Source: Sugiyamaella lignohabitans (Eukaryota > Ascomycota > Dipodascomycetes > Dipodascales > Trichomonascaceae). From it: a stretch of DNA of 64,000 nt. Made by a program: the position numbers and the translations under genes. This document shows, piece after piece, positions 30,744 through 41,156 of the stretch. Below the pieces are notes generated by a model. It searched no databases, was not told the origin of the DNA, and saw only the letters and a list, made by a program, of their open reading frames with translations. The stretch covers positions 2,294,001 to 2,358,000 of the forward strand of contig NC_031672.1 in NCBI RefSeq assembly GCF_001640025.1, given 5' to 3'. Within the stretch, counting starts at the first letter, position 1. The number at the start of each line of letters is the position of its first letter.

Positions 30744-33700
30744 ATGGGCCGGCAGGTTTCCTCGAGACTGTTATTTCCGGTTCTGAGGTGGGTGATTATA
30801 GTGGCGTTACTGGCTGATTCAGTCGAGTCTGGTATTATAGAAAGCGGGTTTGTTGGTGGCAGTGAGTTGGGAAATGTGGCTGTTGAGCTGATAAATGTGA
30901 ATGCAGTTGATTCAGTGGGATTTGGACCGGCTGGTGCTGGTGCCGGTGCTGGTCTTAGGACTCAGGCCCCTGATGATTCAGGTACCAATTTTTTTGAAGA
31001 GGATCAGGCTGGACTGAATGATGCTGGCGTCGAGATTTTGGCCGAGGAAAAGTGTGAAGACGTTCGGTTAGCGGAGAACAAGTGCCAGTTTGTCCAGGAT
31101 CACTGTCGTCTCGAGAATTTCGGGCTTGTGGACTATCTTTCGCTGTACTATTGTGGCAGTAGTGGGTTGACTGATGGCGGTAGGGGTGACGAAGGTGATC
31201 TTGATCCTCCTCCTGTTAAAGATTCGTCGGTGGTGTCGAGATTGGTTTCGTTAGGTGTAATTATATTATGGCTTTGTATCCTGTTTATGACGATTGGCAT
31301 TGCTGCTTATGACTTTCTGTGCCCGAACCTGTCGACAATGGCTAATTTGCTAGGACTGGCCGAGTCTGTTGTGGGAGTCACTTTTCTGGCTTTTGGTAAT
31401 GGTGCTCCTGATATGTTTAGCACGTATGCTGCGGTGAGAATCGGGTCTGGTTCTTTGGCAGTAGGTGAACTGATTGGTGCTGCTACGTTTATTATTGCCG
31501 TGGTAGCTGGATCAATGGCGGTAGTCAATCCGTTTCGAGTGTCTCGCAAACCGTTTCTTCGAGACATGACTTTTTTCACTGTGTCTGTGTCGTTTTCTCT
31601 TTATTTCATGTATGATGGACTGCTACAGCCCTGGGAGTGTGCAGTTATGTTGTTGCTGTATGTTGGTTACGGTGTTACAGTAGTTTACTGGCAGATGAGA
31701 CACAATGAGAAGAAACAGGAACGATTGTTGAAGGTGAAGGGCGTGCCAGAATCTGCTTCCAGTGGTCGTACTTTGGATATTGGGGTTGCTGAACAGGGAA
31801 ATGTACTGGGTAGAGGAGTTAGAGAAGTTCTCAGTGAGGGTGGTGGTGGTGGTAGTGTTGCGAAAAGACAGTCTTCGTCTGATACATTTCATGACGAAAT
31901 TTTGGAGGTTGAAGAAGAAGATATGGTTGATGATGCCAGTGAAATAAGCAGATTGTTGCGTGTCAACAGACGTCCTCATCATAATACTAATTATCAGGCG
32001 ATATCTGAAGAGTCGGATTTACAGTCGGATTTGCAGTCGGATTTTGTAGACAGGTCGTACAGACGAGCACTGGCTTCCGAGACAGACATAGCAAAGTCAT
32101 TAAGAGGAGCTGGAGCAGCTGGAGCAGCTGGAGCAGCTGGAATTCATGGAACACCTGGCACACCTGGAGATGGCTCTCATAATACATCACCTACGAGCCA
32201 GCATCTCTCTGTTCATTCGAGAACACGATCCTCGTCACGATCTCGGTCCAGTTCAAGATCCAGATCCAGATCCAGATCTCCTGGTCACATTCATTTGTAC
32301 CAAACACACAATTCTCACGAGCGACCACATCTCCATTCTAAACAACACTCTTCTCACGAACTCCAATCTCATGTTGTCAGATCAAGCTCTCCTTCTCAAT
32401 CGTTATCACCTTCCATGTCAGATTCACATTCACAATCACGATCTCGTTCCCGGTCACCTTCTCCTCTCCCACCCGTACGCTCTTCAGTAGTAAGTGCAGT
32501 TGATTTCCACAACATCGCATCTAGAATACCCACTCATAGACATTTAGCCTTCGATAGACCGTACAGCCCACGAACATCCAGTTTTGAACGACTCAACAGT
32601 GCCACTGGAAGACCACCCACTCGCACTCTATCCACATCCTACCTACCATTATTATCGCATCGCAAGGAGAATCCAGTCCCCCAACTATTAATAACCGAAG
32701 ACAGTGGTACCTCTAACAAATCACCGACAACCACTTCATTTCCTCCATCACATCACAAAAACAGTCCGGTCAACCCTGTCATAACTAAACTATCATCAGG
32801 CAGTGCGCCTGCCAGTCCACTTAGTGCACCTCCAATCAGCAGAACTGGCGGAACCGACATAGATTTCTTCCATTCAGTCCACTCTCCAAACTCGAAACCT
32901 ATATCTAGTCCGCTGAACGACCACCATGAACACAACATCGACGACGCCTTACGAGGACGGCAACGGCCTACTCTCACCATCGATACAAGCACACAGCTGT
33001 CTGAACCCACAAGTGCCGACGTAATAGAAGAACTCGAGCACCTGTACCAATACAAAGACGATCTCGACTCAGAACGACCTGAAGTTCTGCGCATTCTATT
33101 TCCATCTTTGTCAGCATTATCAGCCAAGAGCTGGTACAACGTACTCTCCAGTCTGCTGGCAGTGCCATCAATACTCATTCTCACTTGTACCGTGCCAGTC
33201 TTCGAAAGCACTCCATCAAACGAAAACGAAGAAATCATCAGTCCTGATACCGAACAAGTCAGTGCCATACCACCTGACGCTCTTCTGGCAGCAGCAGAAC
33301 AATCAGAACGCGAACAATCGCCATTATGGCTTCTTGCCGTCAATTCTTTGATGTCGCCAATAGCAGTAGCATTCTGTGTAACTGGCGGATTGGGCTGGCA
33401 CGAGCTATCCATCTGTCTTCTCTGTAGCGCTGGCCTGCTGTGTATGTTATATCTCATCGACCAACATCCCCATGCACTTCCAACTGTGTCATTTCTTGGG
33501 TTTGCCGTCGTCATTGCCTGGATAGCCACCATCGCATCTGAAGTAGTAGCTATTCTGAAAGCACTTGGAATTATCTTCCACCTCTCCGAAGCCATTCTTG
33601 GTCTTACTGTCTTTGCTATTGGCAACTCTCTCGGAGACCTGATCACTGATATCACCCTAGCACGACTCGGATTCCCCACTATGGCCCTTTCCGCCTGTTT

Positions 33701-33986
33701 TGGCAGTCCCCTTCTCAACATCCTCGTCGGCATCGGCCTTTCATGTCTAGCAGTGATGCTTGGACCCGCGTCCATGCGTCCCGACGTCGGTCGAGGCGGG
33801 TCCTACAGCATCGAAGTGTCACCAACACTCGTCATCTCGGGCGCTACGCTCCTCCTGACCTCGTTCTTCCTCCTCATATTCGTGCCCCTCAATAACTGGC
33901 GTATGTCCCGGACAATCGGACTCTGTACAATCACCTTCTGGCTGGCCTCCATCGCCATCACCCTGGCCTTGGAGTTCCTCTCTTAA
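30744..33986 (+). CDS. Sodium/calcium exchanger family membrane transporter (YDL206W/NCLX type)
   Basis: 1080 residues from ATG at 30744, chosen because it begins a clear signal sequence (RLLFPVLRWVIIVALLADS); the frame is open 300 bp further up. A Cys-containing luminal region (ENKCQFVQDHCRLENFG...YYC) precedes the first membrane block. Alpha-1 repeat (about 31345-31520) has LAESVVGVTFLAFGNGAPD; alpha-2 (about 33580-33740) has LSEAILGLTVFAIGNSLGDL. Both contain the acidic and Gly-Asn residues that bind cations in the family. Between them is a long cytoplasmic loop of about 480 residues with RS dipeptides (near 32220-32290). It resembles fungal YDL206W-type and human NCLX exchangers; localisation cannot be seen from sequence. 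Confidence 0.92.
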   Translation: MGRQVSSRLLFPVLRWVIIVALLADSVESGIIESGFVGGSELGNVAVELINVNAVDSVGFGPAGAGAGAGLRTQAPDDSGTNFFEEDQAGLNDAGVEILAEEKCEDVRLAENKCQFVQDHCRLENFGLVDYLSLYYCGSSGLTDGGRGDEGDLDPPPVKDSSVVSRLVSLGVIILWLCILFMTIGIAAYDFLCPNLSTMANLLGLAESVVGVTFLAFGNGAPDMFSTYAAVRIGSGSLAVGELIGAATFIIAVVAGSMAVVNPFRVSRKPFLRDMTFFTVSVSFSLYFMYDGLLQPWECAVMLLLYVGYGVTVVYWQMRHNEKKQERLLKVKGVPESASSGRTLDIGVAEQGNVLGRGVREVLSEGGGGGSVAKRQSSSDTFHDEILEVEEEDMVDDASEISRLLRVNRRPHHNTNYQAISEESDLQSDLQSDFVDRSYRRALASETDIAKSLRGAGAAGAAGAAGIHGTPGTPGDGSHNTSPTSQHLSVHSRTRSSSRSRSSSRSRSRSRSPGHIHLYQTHNSHERPHLHSKQHSSHELQSHVVRSSSPSQSLSPSMSDSHSQSRSRSRSPSPLPPVRSSVVSAVDFHNIASRIPTHRHLAFDRPYSPRTSSFERLNSATGRPPTRTLSTSYLPLLSHRKENPVPQLLITEDSGTSNKSPTTTSFPPSHHKNSPVNPVITKLSSGSAPASPLSAPPISRTGGTDIDFFHSVHSPNSKPISSPLNDHHEHNIDDALRGRQRPTLTIDTSTQLSEPTSADVIEELEHLYQYKDDLDSERPEVLRILFPSLSALSAKSWYNVLSSLLAVPSILILTCTVPVFESTPSNENEEIISPDTEQVSAIPPDALLAAAEQSEREQSPLWLLAVNSLMSPIAVAFCVTGGLGWHELSICLLCSAGLLCMLYLIDQHPHALPTVSFLGFAVVIAWIATIASEVVAILKALGIIFHLSEAILGLTVFAIGNSLGDLITDITLARLGFPTMALSACFGSPLLNILVGIGLSCLAVMLGPASMRPDVGRGGSYSIEVSPTLVISGATLLLTSFFLLIFVPLNNWRMSRTIGLCTITFWLASIAITLALEFLS

Positions 33987-34013
33987 TCCACGCATCTTCC
34001 TCCTCCCCTCCTC

Positions 34014-34073
34014 TGCCTCCGGCGGCTGGGGCTCTGCCCCAGACCCCGTGGCTCCTCTCGCTTCGCTCGAGTC
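34014..34073. repeat. GC palindrome arm, 3' of the exchanger gene
   Basis: CTCGAG-type; 27 bp after the stop. Confidence 0.95.
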
Positions 34074-34094
34074 GGGCTTGTGGGTTCCCTGACT

Positions 34095-34144
34095 GCCTCC
34101 GGCGGCTGGGGCGCTGCCCCAGACCCCGTAGCTCGCTTCGCTCG
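34095..34144. repeat. GC palindrome arm between convergent genes
   Basis: Main loop CGC/GCT type, truncated inner hairpin (GCTCGCTTCGCTCG). Confidence 0.9.
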
Positions 34145-34187
34145 TTTTTCTCGTGGAAATCCCATGAACCGTGGGACCCCCCACGCC

Positions 34188-34247
34188 CGACTCGAGCGAA
34201 GCGAGAGGAGCCACGGGGTCTGGGGCAGAGCCCCAGCCGCCGGAGGC
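34188..34247. repeat. GC palindrome arm, 3' of PRP39
   Basis: CTCGAG-type, inverted relative to 34014-34073; 28 bp beyond the PRP39 stop on its strand. The exchanger and PRP39 converge on this cluster. Confidence 0.95.
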
Positions 34248-34275
34248 AGACACGGCACTACGAAAAGGTCATCAG

Positions 34276-36279
34276 CTAGTGTTTGTATATACTACGGTCG
34301 AGCGACATGTACTCGGCGACGGCACTGGGTTTGGTGCTGGTCGTTAGGAGGTGGGTCATGTACATTTGCATGAGGGTTTTGGTGTCGGGTTTGCTGAGCC
34401 CGCTCGTTTGGATGTTGAGGAGCAGGGCAGACGCTGGGTCGGGCCCGGCCGTTTGAACGGTGGGTGCTTGTGTCAGTTCGAAAGTCATGTAATATCGCCA
34501 GAAGGTGGGTGAGAGTGAGTATGTGGATGAGTACATTTCAAACAACGACCTGGCTTCATCGATACGGTCGGAGTTGGTGTACAGGTCAGAGATCAGTTTG
34601 ATGATTCCGACAGGATACAGCGTGTCGTCGTCTTCTGGATTGCTGGCGTTACCACTGCTGTCGAGTGATTCCAGCGTGCTCTTGAGATAGTCTATAGCTT
34701 GGTCGAGGCCGTTGGTCTTGATGATGATGCTGGTTAATAAATTAATGGCTTTAATTGATGGGAATGCTTGTAACACGGAATGTACGAGGGCCTGTGCTTC
34801 GGCATACAGATCTTGTGAGAGTAGCACGGTAGCGAAGTAGTATCGTATATCGGGTCGGCCAATTGGTAGAATCAGACATGCTCGATGGAGTGTATTGATC
34901 GCCTCGTCAGTCTTGCCAGTTCCTATTAGCCATCGCACGTATCGAAACCATAGTGATTCGTCGAGACCCAGCGGGATTAATGCTCGTTCATATAATAACA
35001 TGATTCTGTCTTCATGGCCCTCGATTTCCTCGAAATCAAGGTACCGGTTCCAGTTCACACGCTGAGATTCGTCTACAAACGCGACGTGGAAATAATGTCT
35101 TGTGATTTGAGACTCGTAAGTGAATCTTTTACTCACCTCGAGCTGTGTTTCTTTATACAGTCGAAGGTGGTATTCAGACACCCTCATTCGTAGGTCTTCT
35201 TTCGGGTTTCTAAGTGGTGAACCGCCATTCACAGAAGCATTGGGTTGTGAATGGTATGTTTTGGTAGTAGGGGTATTTCCACGCTGGTTGGCTGGTCCAG
35301 TAGGAACTGACAGTCCTGGCAGCCCAGGAAGTGCAGCTAACCCGGGTAGATTGGTGGTAGTTTCGGCCTTTGGTTGATCTGAAACACCTGATTTTCTCGA
35401 TCTACTAGACTTGCTCGAGTCCTTTTTGTCTTCTTCAGCGTTATCATCGCCATACAAGTTCTCATCATCGTCCATATCGTCCGTTACACCAGCACCAGCA
35501 ACAGCACCACCAGAGTCACCAGAGCCACCAGAATTAGCAGTCTTTGAACCGCTATTTGTACTAGCAACAGGGTGCTCTTTTTTACTCGCTGGACCACTAG
35601 AAACTCTTGATTTATCTGCCTCACGAGCCAGTTTCTCCTCCTCGAGCTCTAACTCATACTCAGCACGAAACTGTTCAATGACATGCTCTGGGGCCGTCAG
35701 CTCGACTGAAATATTCGGCGTCAACAGTCTGTATCTCGCAAAATACCGCGAGTACTGGTGAATAGGAAGCGTCACAATGTGTGCCAGGATCTTATAAATA
35801 ACTTCTTTAGGAGATTCCATGATATTCTCCTCGTAATTGAGGTACAGGTCCCACAGACTGTGGCTCAAGAAATGGCTTCCAACAAGCTCAATTGCTCGTT
35901 CAAAAACCAGTCTGACTCTACTCTCATCTCGTACAAACGTATCAATACAGAATTGACAGTATCGAACCCATAAATCAACGCTATAAGGACAAGCAGCCAC
36001 TGCTCGTTCATACACCAGACCCGACCTTTCTGTATTACCAAGCTGAAATTCCTGCTCGGCGTATCTGATCCAGTATCCAAACAAAAGCGGGTACTTCTCT
36101 AGCAGCCCGTCAAAGCTAAAACGAAAAAGTTTAAAAACATCCTCATCTGACCCTCGCGAGATACCAAACTCGTCCGACTCCACATGTTCAACCAGATCCT
36201 CCCAGTACTCAAGCTCATCAGGCGTCTCCTCGATCTTACTATACAGCTTATGCCAATGGCTCGAGAATCCATTCGACAT
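34276..36279 (-). CDS. PRP39: Prp39-like U1 snRNP protein with HAT repeats
   Basis: 667 residues. It begins HWHKLYSKIEETPDELEYWEDLVEHVE and contains successive half-a-TPR (HAT) repeats, for example YPLLFGYWIRYAEQEFQLGNTERSGLVYERAVAACPYSVDLWVRYCQF and later LYERALIPLGLDESLWFRYVRWLIG. A low-complexity, acidic and Ser-rich insert (about residues 225-350) separates the N- and C-terminal HAT blocks. Prp39 is a U1 snRNP component in yeast and is required for commitment-complex formation at 5' splice sites, which fits a genome with several introns per 10 kb. Convergent with the exchanger gene. Confidence 0.92.
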   Translation of the reverse strand: MSNGFSSHWHKLYSKIEETPDELEYWEDLVEHVESDEFGISRGSDEDVFKLFRFSFDGLLEKYPLLFGYWIRYAEQEFQLGNTERSGLVYERAVAACPYSVDLWVRYCQFCIDTFVRDESRVRLVFERAIELVGSHFLSHSLWDLYLNYEENIMESPKEVIYKILAHIVTLPIHQYSRYFARYRLLTPNISVELTAPEHVIEQFRAEYELELEEEKLAREADKSRVSSGPASKKEHPVASTNSGSKTANSGGSGDSGGAVAGAGVTDDMDDDENLYGDDNAEEDKKDSSKSSRSRKSGVSDQPKAETTTNLPGLAALPGLPGLSVPTGPANQRGNTPTTKTYHSQPNASVNGGSPLRNPKEDLRMRVSEYHLRLYKETQLEVSKRFTYESQITRHYFHVAFVDESQRVNWNRYLDFEEIEGHEDRIMLLYERALIPLGLDESLWFRYVRWLIGTGKTDEAINTLHRACLILPIGRPDIRYYFATVLLSQDLYAEAQALVHSVLQAFPSIKAINLLTSIIIKTNGLDQAIDYLKSTLESLDSSGNASNPEDDDTLYPVGIIKLISDLYTNSDRIDEARSLFEMYSSTYSLSPTFWRYYMTFELTQAPTVQTAGPDPASALLLNIQTSGLSKPDTKTLMQMYMTHLLTTSTKPSAVAEYMSLDRSIYKH

Positions 36280-37324
36280 TCTTCGCCTCCCAAAAACTCC
36301 CTTCTCTTCTACTTCTTAATCCTCTAAAATACTATTTTTTTTCTCTCTTCAGACCGGTTCGATCTTCTCGCTCTACCTCTTCTTCACCAACCTGCACCTG
36401 CGTCACTTCATTCAACCCTACATCCGCCGCGCCGCGTGCGGCTCATCTCAGCGGGTTCACAGCGGGGGGGGAGGGGACTGCCTCCGGCGGCTGGGGCTCC
36501 GCCCCAGACCCCGCTGCTCCTCTCGCTCCGCTCGAGTCGGGCGTCGACGGGGCCCAGTATCTCCTGCGAAGCAGGAGCAACCAGGGTCTGGGGCGGAGCC
36601 CCAGCCGCCGGAGGCAGACCCCCGTCCACCGCCACCCGCGCCAGCGGCCCATGTCGGGAGCCCCGCCACGGCTCATGGTCCCAACTGCGGATGATTCCGT
36701 GAGAGGGATGTGGCTTGTGACAGAGGGGTTTACAATTGGGACCGGTGTTATTGGCCGCCGGTCGAGGCAGATAAATTTCATTCGATGCAGAAGCGACTAA
36801 CCGAGCTTGAAGAGTTGATTTCTGTTTGATCGCTTGGTCGCTGCAACCTGGATTACTTTTGATTCGTCTGTGTTCGTTTTTGTTTTTGGGGTTTGTTGTT
36901 TATTTGCGATTTTTTGAATCTGTTTAAATACGGAGAAGCTGCTGTTTACAGGAAAAGAACGTGTATTGATTGAGTCTGGACCGTTCAGTTGCCGACATTG
37001 CATTTTTCAGGTTCATAAGCGTCGTCGTCAATCCACGCAAATCTTTGTGAACCACCCACCAACTGATAAGCAATTTCCTGGTTTTTAAATCGCGGACTTT
37101 GGTAACTGTCTTTTTGATTGAGTGGTGAAACAGAGATTGATATCGTCAGAACCTGTTCATTTGTGTGTCGAGAGTCACAACTATTGAAGAGATTACAAAA
37201 GTATTAATAACGAAGATTAACGAAAGATAACGAAGCGACGACTTCGTAAGAACTTCAAAAGGTTGAAAAGTAACTACCGAGACCGAAATAAGACCGAAAA
37301 TTTGCATTAGATTTACCACTGGCC
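36280..37324. other. Divergent promoter region PRP39-HEM3
   Basis: Holds one complete palindrome (36480-36615) and the HEM3 upstream region. No further gene seen. Confidence 0.55.
36480..36615. repeat. GC palindrome, complete pair
   Basis: Left CTCGAG-type, right GCAGGAG-type. Flanks are complementary: GGGGGAGGGGAC before, GACCCCCGTCC after. Confidence 0.95.
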
Positions 37325-38548
37325 ATGTCGTCTACTACAACCGTTGTCGAGGTGAAATCCCCTCAACCTCAGAGAGCTTCTTTGGCTGGCACTGCTGCCA
37401 CTGCCAATGTGACTGCTGCCACTGAGACTACCAGCATTACCAACACATCGGAGGCACCGATTCCTCCTCTCACTCCAGAAATCCACGCCCCTCCACCATA
37501 TGCTCCGACTCCTGCTCCAACAGAAGAGGACCTGAGAGTTGATAGATACGACACTAATGAAGGTGAACCCGGTGGACGGATTTATGTTGGAGGCAGAAAG
37601 TCGAAATTGGCGGTTGTCCAGTCTCGTTATGTTGCTAGCTGTCTCAAAAACGTCCATCCAGGTCTGAATTTCCCCGTTATTGCTCTGACGACTTTGGGTG
37701 ATCGGGTCAAGGACAGACCTTTATATGCCTTTGGAGGAAAGTCTCTATGGACAAAAGAATTAGAAATCATTCTGTTAAACAAATTAGAAGGTATTGAGCA
37801 GATCGATATGATTGTTCACTCTTTGAAGGACATGCCTACTTCACTACCCGACCACTGTATTTTGGGCGCCATCACCCAGCGTGAAGACCCTCGTGATGCC
37901 CTTGTCATGCCCCTTAACTCTCCCTATAAGCATCTGAAAGATCTTCCTGATGGAAGTATAGTGGGCACCTCGTCGATTCGTCGCTCGGCCCAGCTTAAAA
38001 GAAGATACCCCAAACTCAAGTTCGAAAGTGTGCGTGGAGCTGTGCCCACTCGTCTTTCTAAACTTGACGATCCTGAAGGCATTTACAGCTGTATCATTCT
38101 GGCTGCTGCTGGTATGATTCGTCTGGGTCTTGAGAAGAGAATCACCAGTTTCTTAGAGGCTCCTGATATGTACTATGCTGTTGGCCAGGGTGCGCTTGGA
38201 GTCGAGATCAGAGCTGGTGATGACAAGATCAAGCGTCTTGTGTCACGAATTAACCATCGTCCTACTTCCATGTGTTGTCTGGCTGAAAGAAGTCTCATGA
38301 AGACACTTGAAGGTGGATGTTCGGTACCAATTGGTGTTGAGAGTAACTTCGAGTCTAAGACTTCGCTGCTGGAAATCACCGGTATCGTTGTTAGTGTTGA
38401 CGGTACGGAATGTGTACAAGGAACTGTCAGTGCTATTGCCAACACTGATGAGGAGGCCGAGCAAGTGGGCCGCGACCTGGCTGCCGACCTGCTGGCCAAG
38501 GGTGCTAAAAAGATCCTCGACGCCATCCAACTCGACCACATCGAGTGA
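37325..38548 (+). CDS. HEM3: Porphobilinogen deaminase (hydroxymethylbilane synthase)
   Basis: 407 residues. The catalytic part starts at about residue 86 with YVGGRKSKLAVVQS (Arg91, Lys92, Ser93) and continues through YAFGGKSLWTKELE, DMIVHSLKDMPTSLP, GTSSIRRSAQLKRRYP and LEGGCSVPIGV. Cys332 in the last block is the residue that anchors the dipyrromethane cofactor. The enzyme polymerises four porphobilinogen molecules to hydroxymethylbilane in haem synthesis, in the cytosol. The protein has about 80 extra N-terminal residues, rich in Thr, Ala and Pro, absent from the 327-residue S. cerevisiae enzyme; ATG at 37325 is the only start that begins this frame and the next in-frame Met is far inside the domain. 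Confidence 0.97.
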   Translation: MSSTTTVVEVKSPQPQRASLAGTAATANVTAATETTSITNTSEAPIPPLTPEIHAPPPYAPTPAPTEEDLRVDRYDTNEGEPGGRIYVGGRKSKLAVVQSRYVASCLKNVHPGLNFPVIALTTLGDRVKDRPLYAFGGKSLWTKELEIILLNKLEGIEQIDMIVHSLKDMPTSLPDHCILGAITQREDPRDALVMPLNSPYKHLKDLPDGSIVGTSSIRRSAQLKRRYPKLKFESVRGAVPTRLSKLDDPEGIYSCIILAAAGMIRLGLEKRITSFLEAPDMYYAVGQGALGVEIRAGDDKIKRLVSRINHRPTSMCCLAERSLMKTLEGGCSVPIGVESNFESKTSLLEITGIVVSVDGTECVQGTVSAIANTDEEAEQVGRDLAADLLAKGAKKILDAIQLDHIE

Positions 38549-38622
38549 TTTATTTCTCTTCTTCATGTGTATGTATATAGCTAATGACATTCTTTACTCC
38601 GGATTCGCGAGGTGCTGGGTCG

Positions 38623-38682
38623 GCCTCCGGCGGCTGGGGCTGCGCCCCAGACCCCCCGGCTCCTCTCGCTTCGCTCGAGTCG
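38623..38682. repeat. GC palindrome, single arm, 3' of HEM3
   Basis: CTCGAG-type, main loop TGC, 74 bp after the stop. Confidence 0.95.
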
Positions 38683-38742
38683 GGCGTCGGGGGTGCGGTC
38701 TCCTATCAATTTGGTGAGGATGAAAAAAAAAAAATTGAGCGA

Positions 38743-38860
38743 ACTACAACACCTTCTGTTCACGCCTGGTCTCCCACGGCATTACTGATCAAGGCTCTCC
38801 GAGGCTTAAATAGGATTGATCGGACGGGAAATCTTGTTGTACTCGAGATGTGGTCGTAGC
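38743..38860 (-). rRNA. 5S rRNA gene, copy 1
   Basis: About 118 nt with the conserved 5S blocks on the minus strand: CTACGACCACATCT at the 5' end, TTTCCCGTCCGATCAA, AAGCCTC..AGAGCC, and GCCGTGGGAGACC. The ends pair as helix I (CTACGAC with GTTGTAG). A poly-T tract follows on the transcribed strand as a Pol III terminator. Confidence 0.93.
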
Positions 38861-38959
38861 TGACAAGCGCTCTTGTGCACCCTACTTCAACCACTAACTT
38901 CGAGCTCCTCCTGTAACCTACCACTGTCAAAAATTATTCAAAAGAGAAAAAGAGATTGA

Positions 38960-39076
38960 GTTACAACACCTTCTGTTCACGCCTGGTCTCCCACGGCACT
39001 ACTGATCAAGGCTCTCCGAGGCTTAAATATGATTGATCGGACGGGAAATCTTGTTCTACTCGAGATGTGGTCGTAA
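38960..39076 (-). rRNA. 5S rRNA gene, copy 2
   Basis: Same blocks as copy 1. Helix I is TTACGAC with GTTGTAA, a compensated change relative to copy 1. A T-rich terminator follows. Confidence 0.93.
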
Positions 39077-39385
39077 CTGTCTGCCTCCGTCGTCCGTCCA
39101 CTTTAATTCGACTAGACTAGTGTGTCATGAATTGAACATTCTTTAATATAAACTATAGAAATAATTTCAACAAGACCTTTCCAGACTCATTTGAGCATCT
39201 GAACTGTTCGGTGAACTGAGTTGAATGCTTAATGAACTTCTCTTCTCATTACGAAGCCAACGAAAGTAAGATCAAACTTACGCTCATGTCTGACATTCAT
39301 CAAGTCTGTTCAAAATTTGCATAGGAAGGGCAAATCTTTTCATAGTGAGGTAACCTATCATCCTGCGAACCCAAAAAAATGTGAA

Positions 39386-39503
39386 GCTACAACACCCTCT
39401 GTTCACGCCTGGTCTCCCACGGCACTACTGGTTAAGGCTCTCCGAGGCTTAAGTATGATTGATCGGACGGGAAATCTTGCTGTACTCGAGATATGGTCGT
39501 AGC
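39386..39503 (-). rRNA. 5S rRNA gene, copy 3
   Basis: Most divergent copy: CATATCT for CACATCT, TTAACCAGTAGTGCC for TTGATCAGTAATGCC and AGGGTG for AAGGTG. Helix I (GCTACGAC/GTTGTAGC) is intact, and a T7 run follows. Confidence 0.9.
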
Positions 39504-39737
39504 TGGAAGAATCGTCCCCCACGTGCCTCTACTGGTACACCGGGCTGACAATGATATGTATATCTGCTAAATAAGTGAAGGAGCTTATAGTATACCTAGA
39601 GGAAGCAGCTTTTCTCTATAAATTACTTCCTTGAGTTTTGGGTCTCTATCAGGAACTCTACAACTTCGCCAGAGGTTCAACAAATCGCTCGGTTCAAGAA
39701 GTTGACCCGATCCCATCGCGTGCCGACCGCTGCGTTC

Positions 39738-39790
39738 GCTCGCGAAGCGAGCACAACGGGGTCTGGGGCAGCGCCCCAGCCGCCGGAGGC
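39738..39790. repeat. GC palindrome arm, 3' of F-box gene
   Basis: GCTCGC-type inner hairpin with long-stem main hairpin (GCG loop); 43 bp beyond the F-box stop. Confidence 0.93.
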
Positions 39791-39833
39791 AGACCGTCAG
39801 ATAGAATTATGATTCACTACAGAAAAAAGAGCA

Positions 39834-41156
39834 CTAATTGACCGAGAGTGGATCGATTTTCTCGAAGAATACGGGGATGTCGAGGATGCTTTTTTGGATC
39901 CAGTGGCCGTCGCCGAGTTGTGAGTATCCGAGCATGTGGTCGGTAATATCGTCGAGCATGGGATTAGTTTTGATGACAGTTAGGTCGGGACATGCGTGGG
40001 CAAGTGTGGGTATGTCGCCGAGAGAAACTCGAGAGCAGAGGAGTTCGAGTTGCTTCAGATTAGGTGCCTGGTCGCAGAGGTATTTTAATTCGAGTGTTGT
40101 CCATATTCTGTCAGAAACTAGGATGAGCTCCTCGATGGTCGTCCAGCAGAAATAAAAGTCTAGTAGAGATGATAAGCTGGAACCGTAGTTGTAGTTATTG
40201 CAGACCACGTCTAGTTTACGGAGTGCGAGTTTTGGCTGGGCGTGGACGGATGGAAGCTCGAGGTTCCACGCACGTATTGCGAGGTCCTCGAGAAGTGGAC
40301 AGTGGAGCGAGGGAATGGCCACATGGTCGTGCTGGGAAAACCTCAGCGACAACCGTTTCAGAGAGACTATTCTGGATATAATATCGACAATGCTTGATTC
40401 GTGAAGACACAGTTCAAGCGATTGAATGTTGTCGAGCCTTTGTAGTAGTTCAGGAAGGAACTGGTCGCCTTCACCAGCCCATTGCTCATTTCCTAGAAGA
40501 GTGAGATTCAGTAAATTGGGAGGTGTGAATTGTGAAGGAAGTTGGCGGAATGGACCTACAAATTTGAAGTCGATGAGCCTGACGGTGGTGAGCTGGGGAT
40601 AGTTCACCAGAAGATCGATAAATGCAGAGTGGTCTATTTTAGGAGTATGAACAGTGACTGAAGAAAGCGATTTGCTTGCGAATTTAGGGGGTATGTACGT
40701 CTGAATGATGTTGGTAGTCAGAATAGAAGGCTGGTTGACGAACACCCTGTTATTGACTAGATTAGTGCCTCTACAAGGCAAGATGTAATTGATGACATGA
40801 TTTGAAAAGTTGAGGTCGGCCTTAAAAATGTGAAATATTTCTAGTGGACAATGAGTAGCGAGAGTTAGATATTTCATGAGAAGATCCTGGGGAGGAGTGT
40901 GGGGAAAATCACGGACATCGACTTTATCCCTCCAAATACTGTACTGGTTGGTTAACACATGACACCACAGTCTTGATACAGAACAGCATTTCAGCGTGTC
41001 TTCAAAAGAAACAAACTGTTCAAATATCAGTTTCACGACCTCGACTGGCAAAATATATACAGGATCAGTGGAGTTCAAGCCCACTGATGATATTTCTGGC
41101 ATAGCAGCAGTTTGCACCTGCTGCAGCGGATTAAGATGGTACTGACATGGGACCAT
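39834..41156 (-). CDS. F-box protein with leucine-rich C-terminal region
   Basis: 440 residues from ATG at 41156. Residues 33-75 (VYILPVEVVKLIFEQFVSFEDTL..CCSVSRLWCHVL) form an F-box, which docks on Skp1 in SCF ubiquitin ligases. The remainder has irregular leucine-rich repeats (for example LLNLTLLGN, IQSLELCLHES, LKRLSLRFS, LEDLAIRAW, LKQLELLCSRVS), likely the substrate-binding part. No ortholog name can be given. A second in-frame ATG at 41102 (residue 19) may be the true start, because a short ORF upstream ends just before it. Confidence 0.85.
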   Translation of the reverse strand: MVPCQYHLNPLQQVQTAAMPEISSVGLNSTDPVYILPVEVVKLIFEQFVSFEDTLKCCSVSRLWCHVLTNQYSIWRDKVDVRDFPHTPPQDLLMKYLTLATHCPLEIFHIFKADLNFSNHVINYILPCRGTNLVNNRVFVNQPSILTTNIIQTYIPPKFASKSLSSVTVHTPKIDHSAFIDLLVNYPQLTTVRLIDFKFVGPFRQLPSQFTPPNLLNLTLLGNEQWAGEGDQFLPELLQRLDNIQSLELCLHESSIVDIISRIVSLKRLSLRFSQHDHVAIPSLHCPLLEDLAIRAWNLELPSVHAQPKLALRKLDVVCNNYNYGSSLSSLLDFYFCWTTIEELILVSDRIWTTLELKYLCDQAPNLKQLELLCSRVSLGDIPTLAHACPDLTVIKTNPMLDDITDHMLGYSQLGDGHWIQKSILDIPVFFEKIDPLSVN

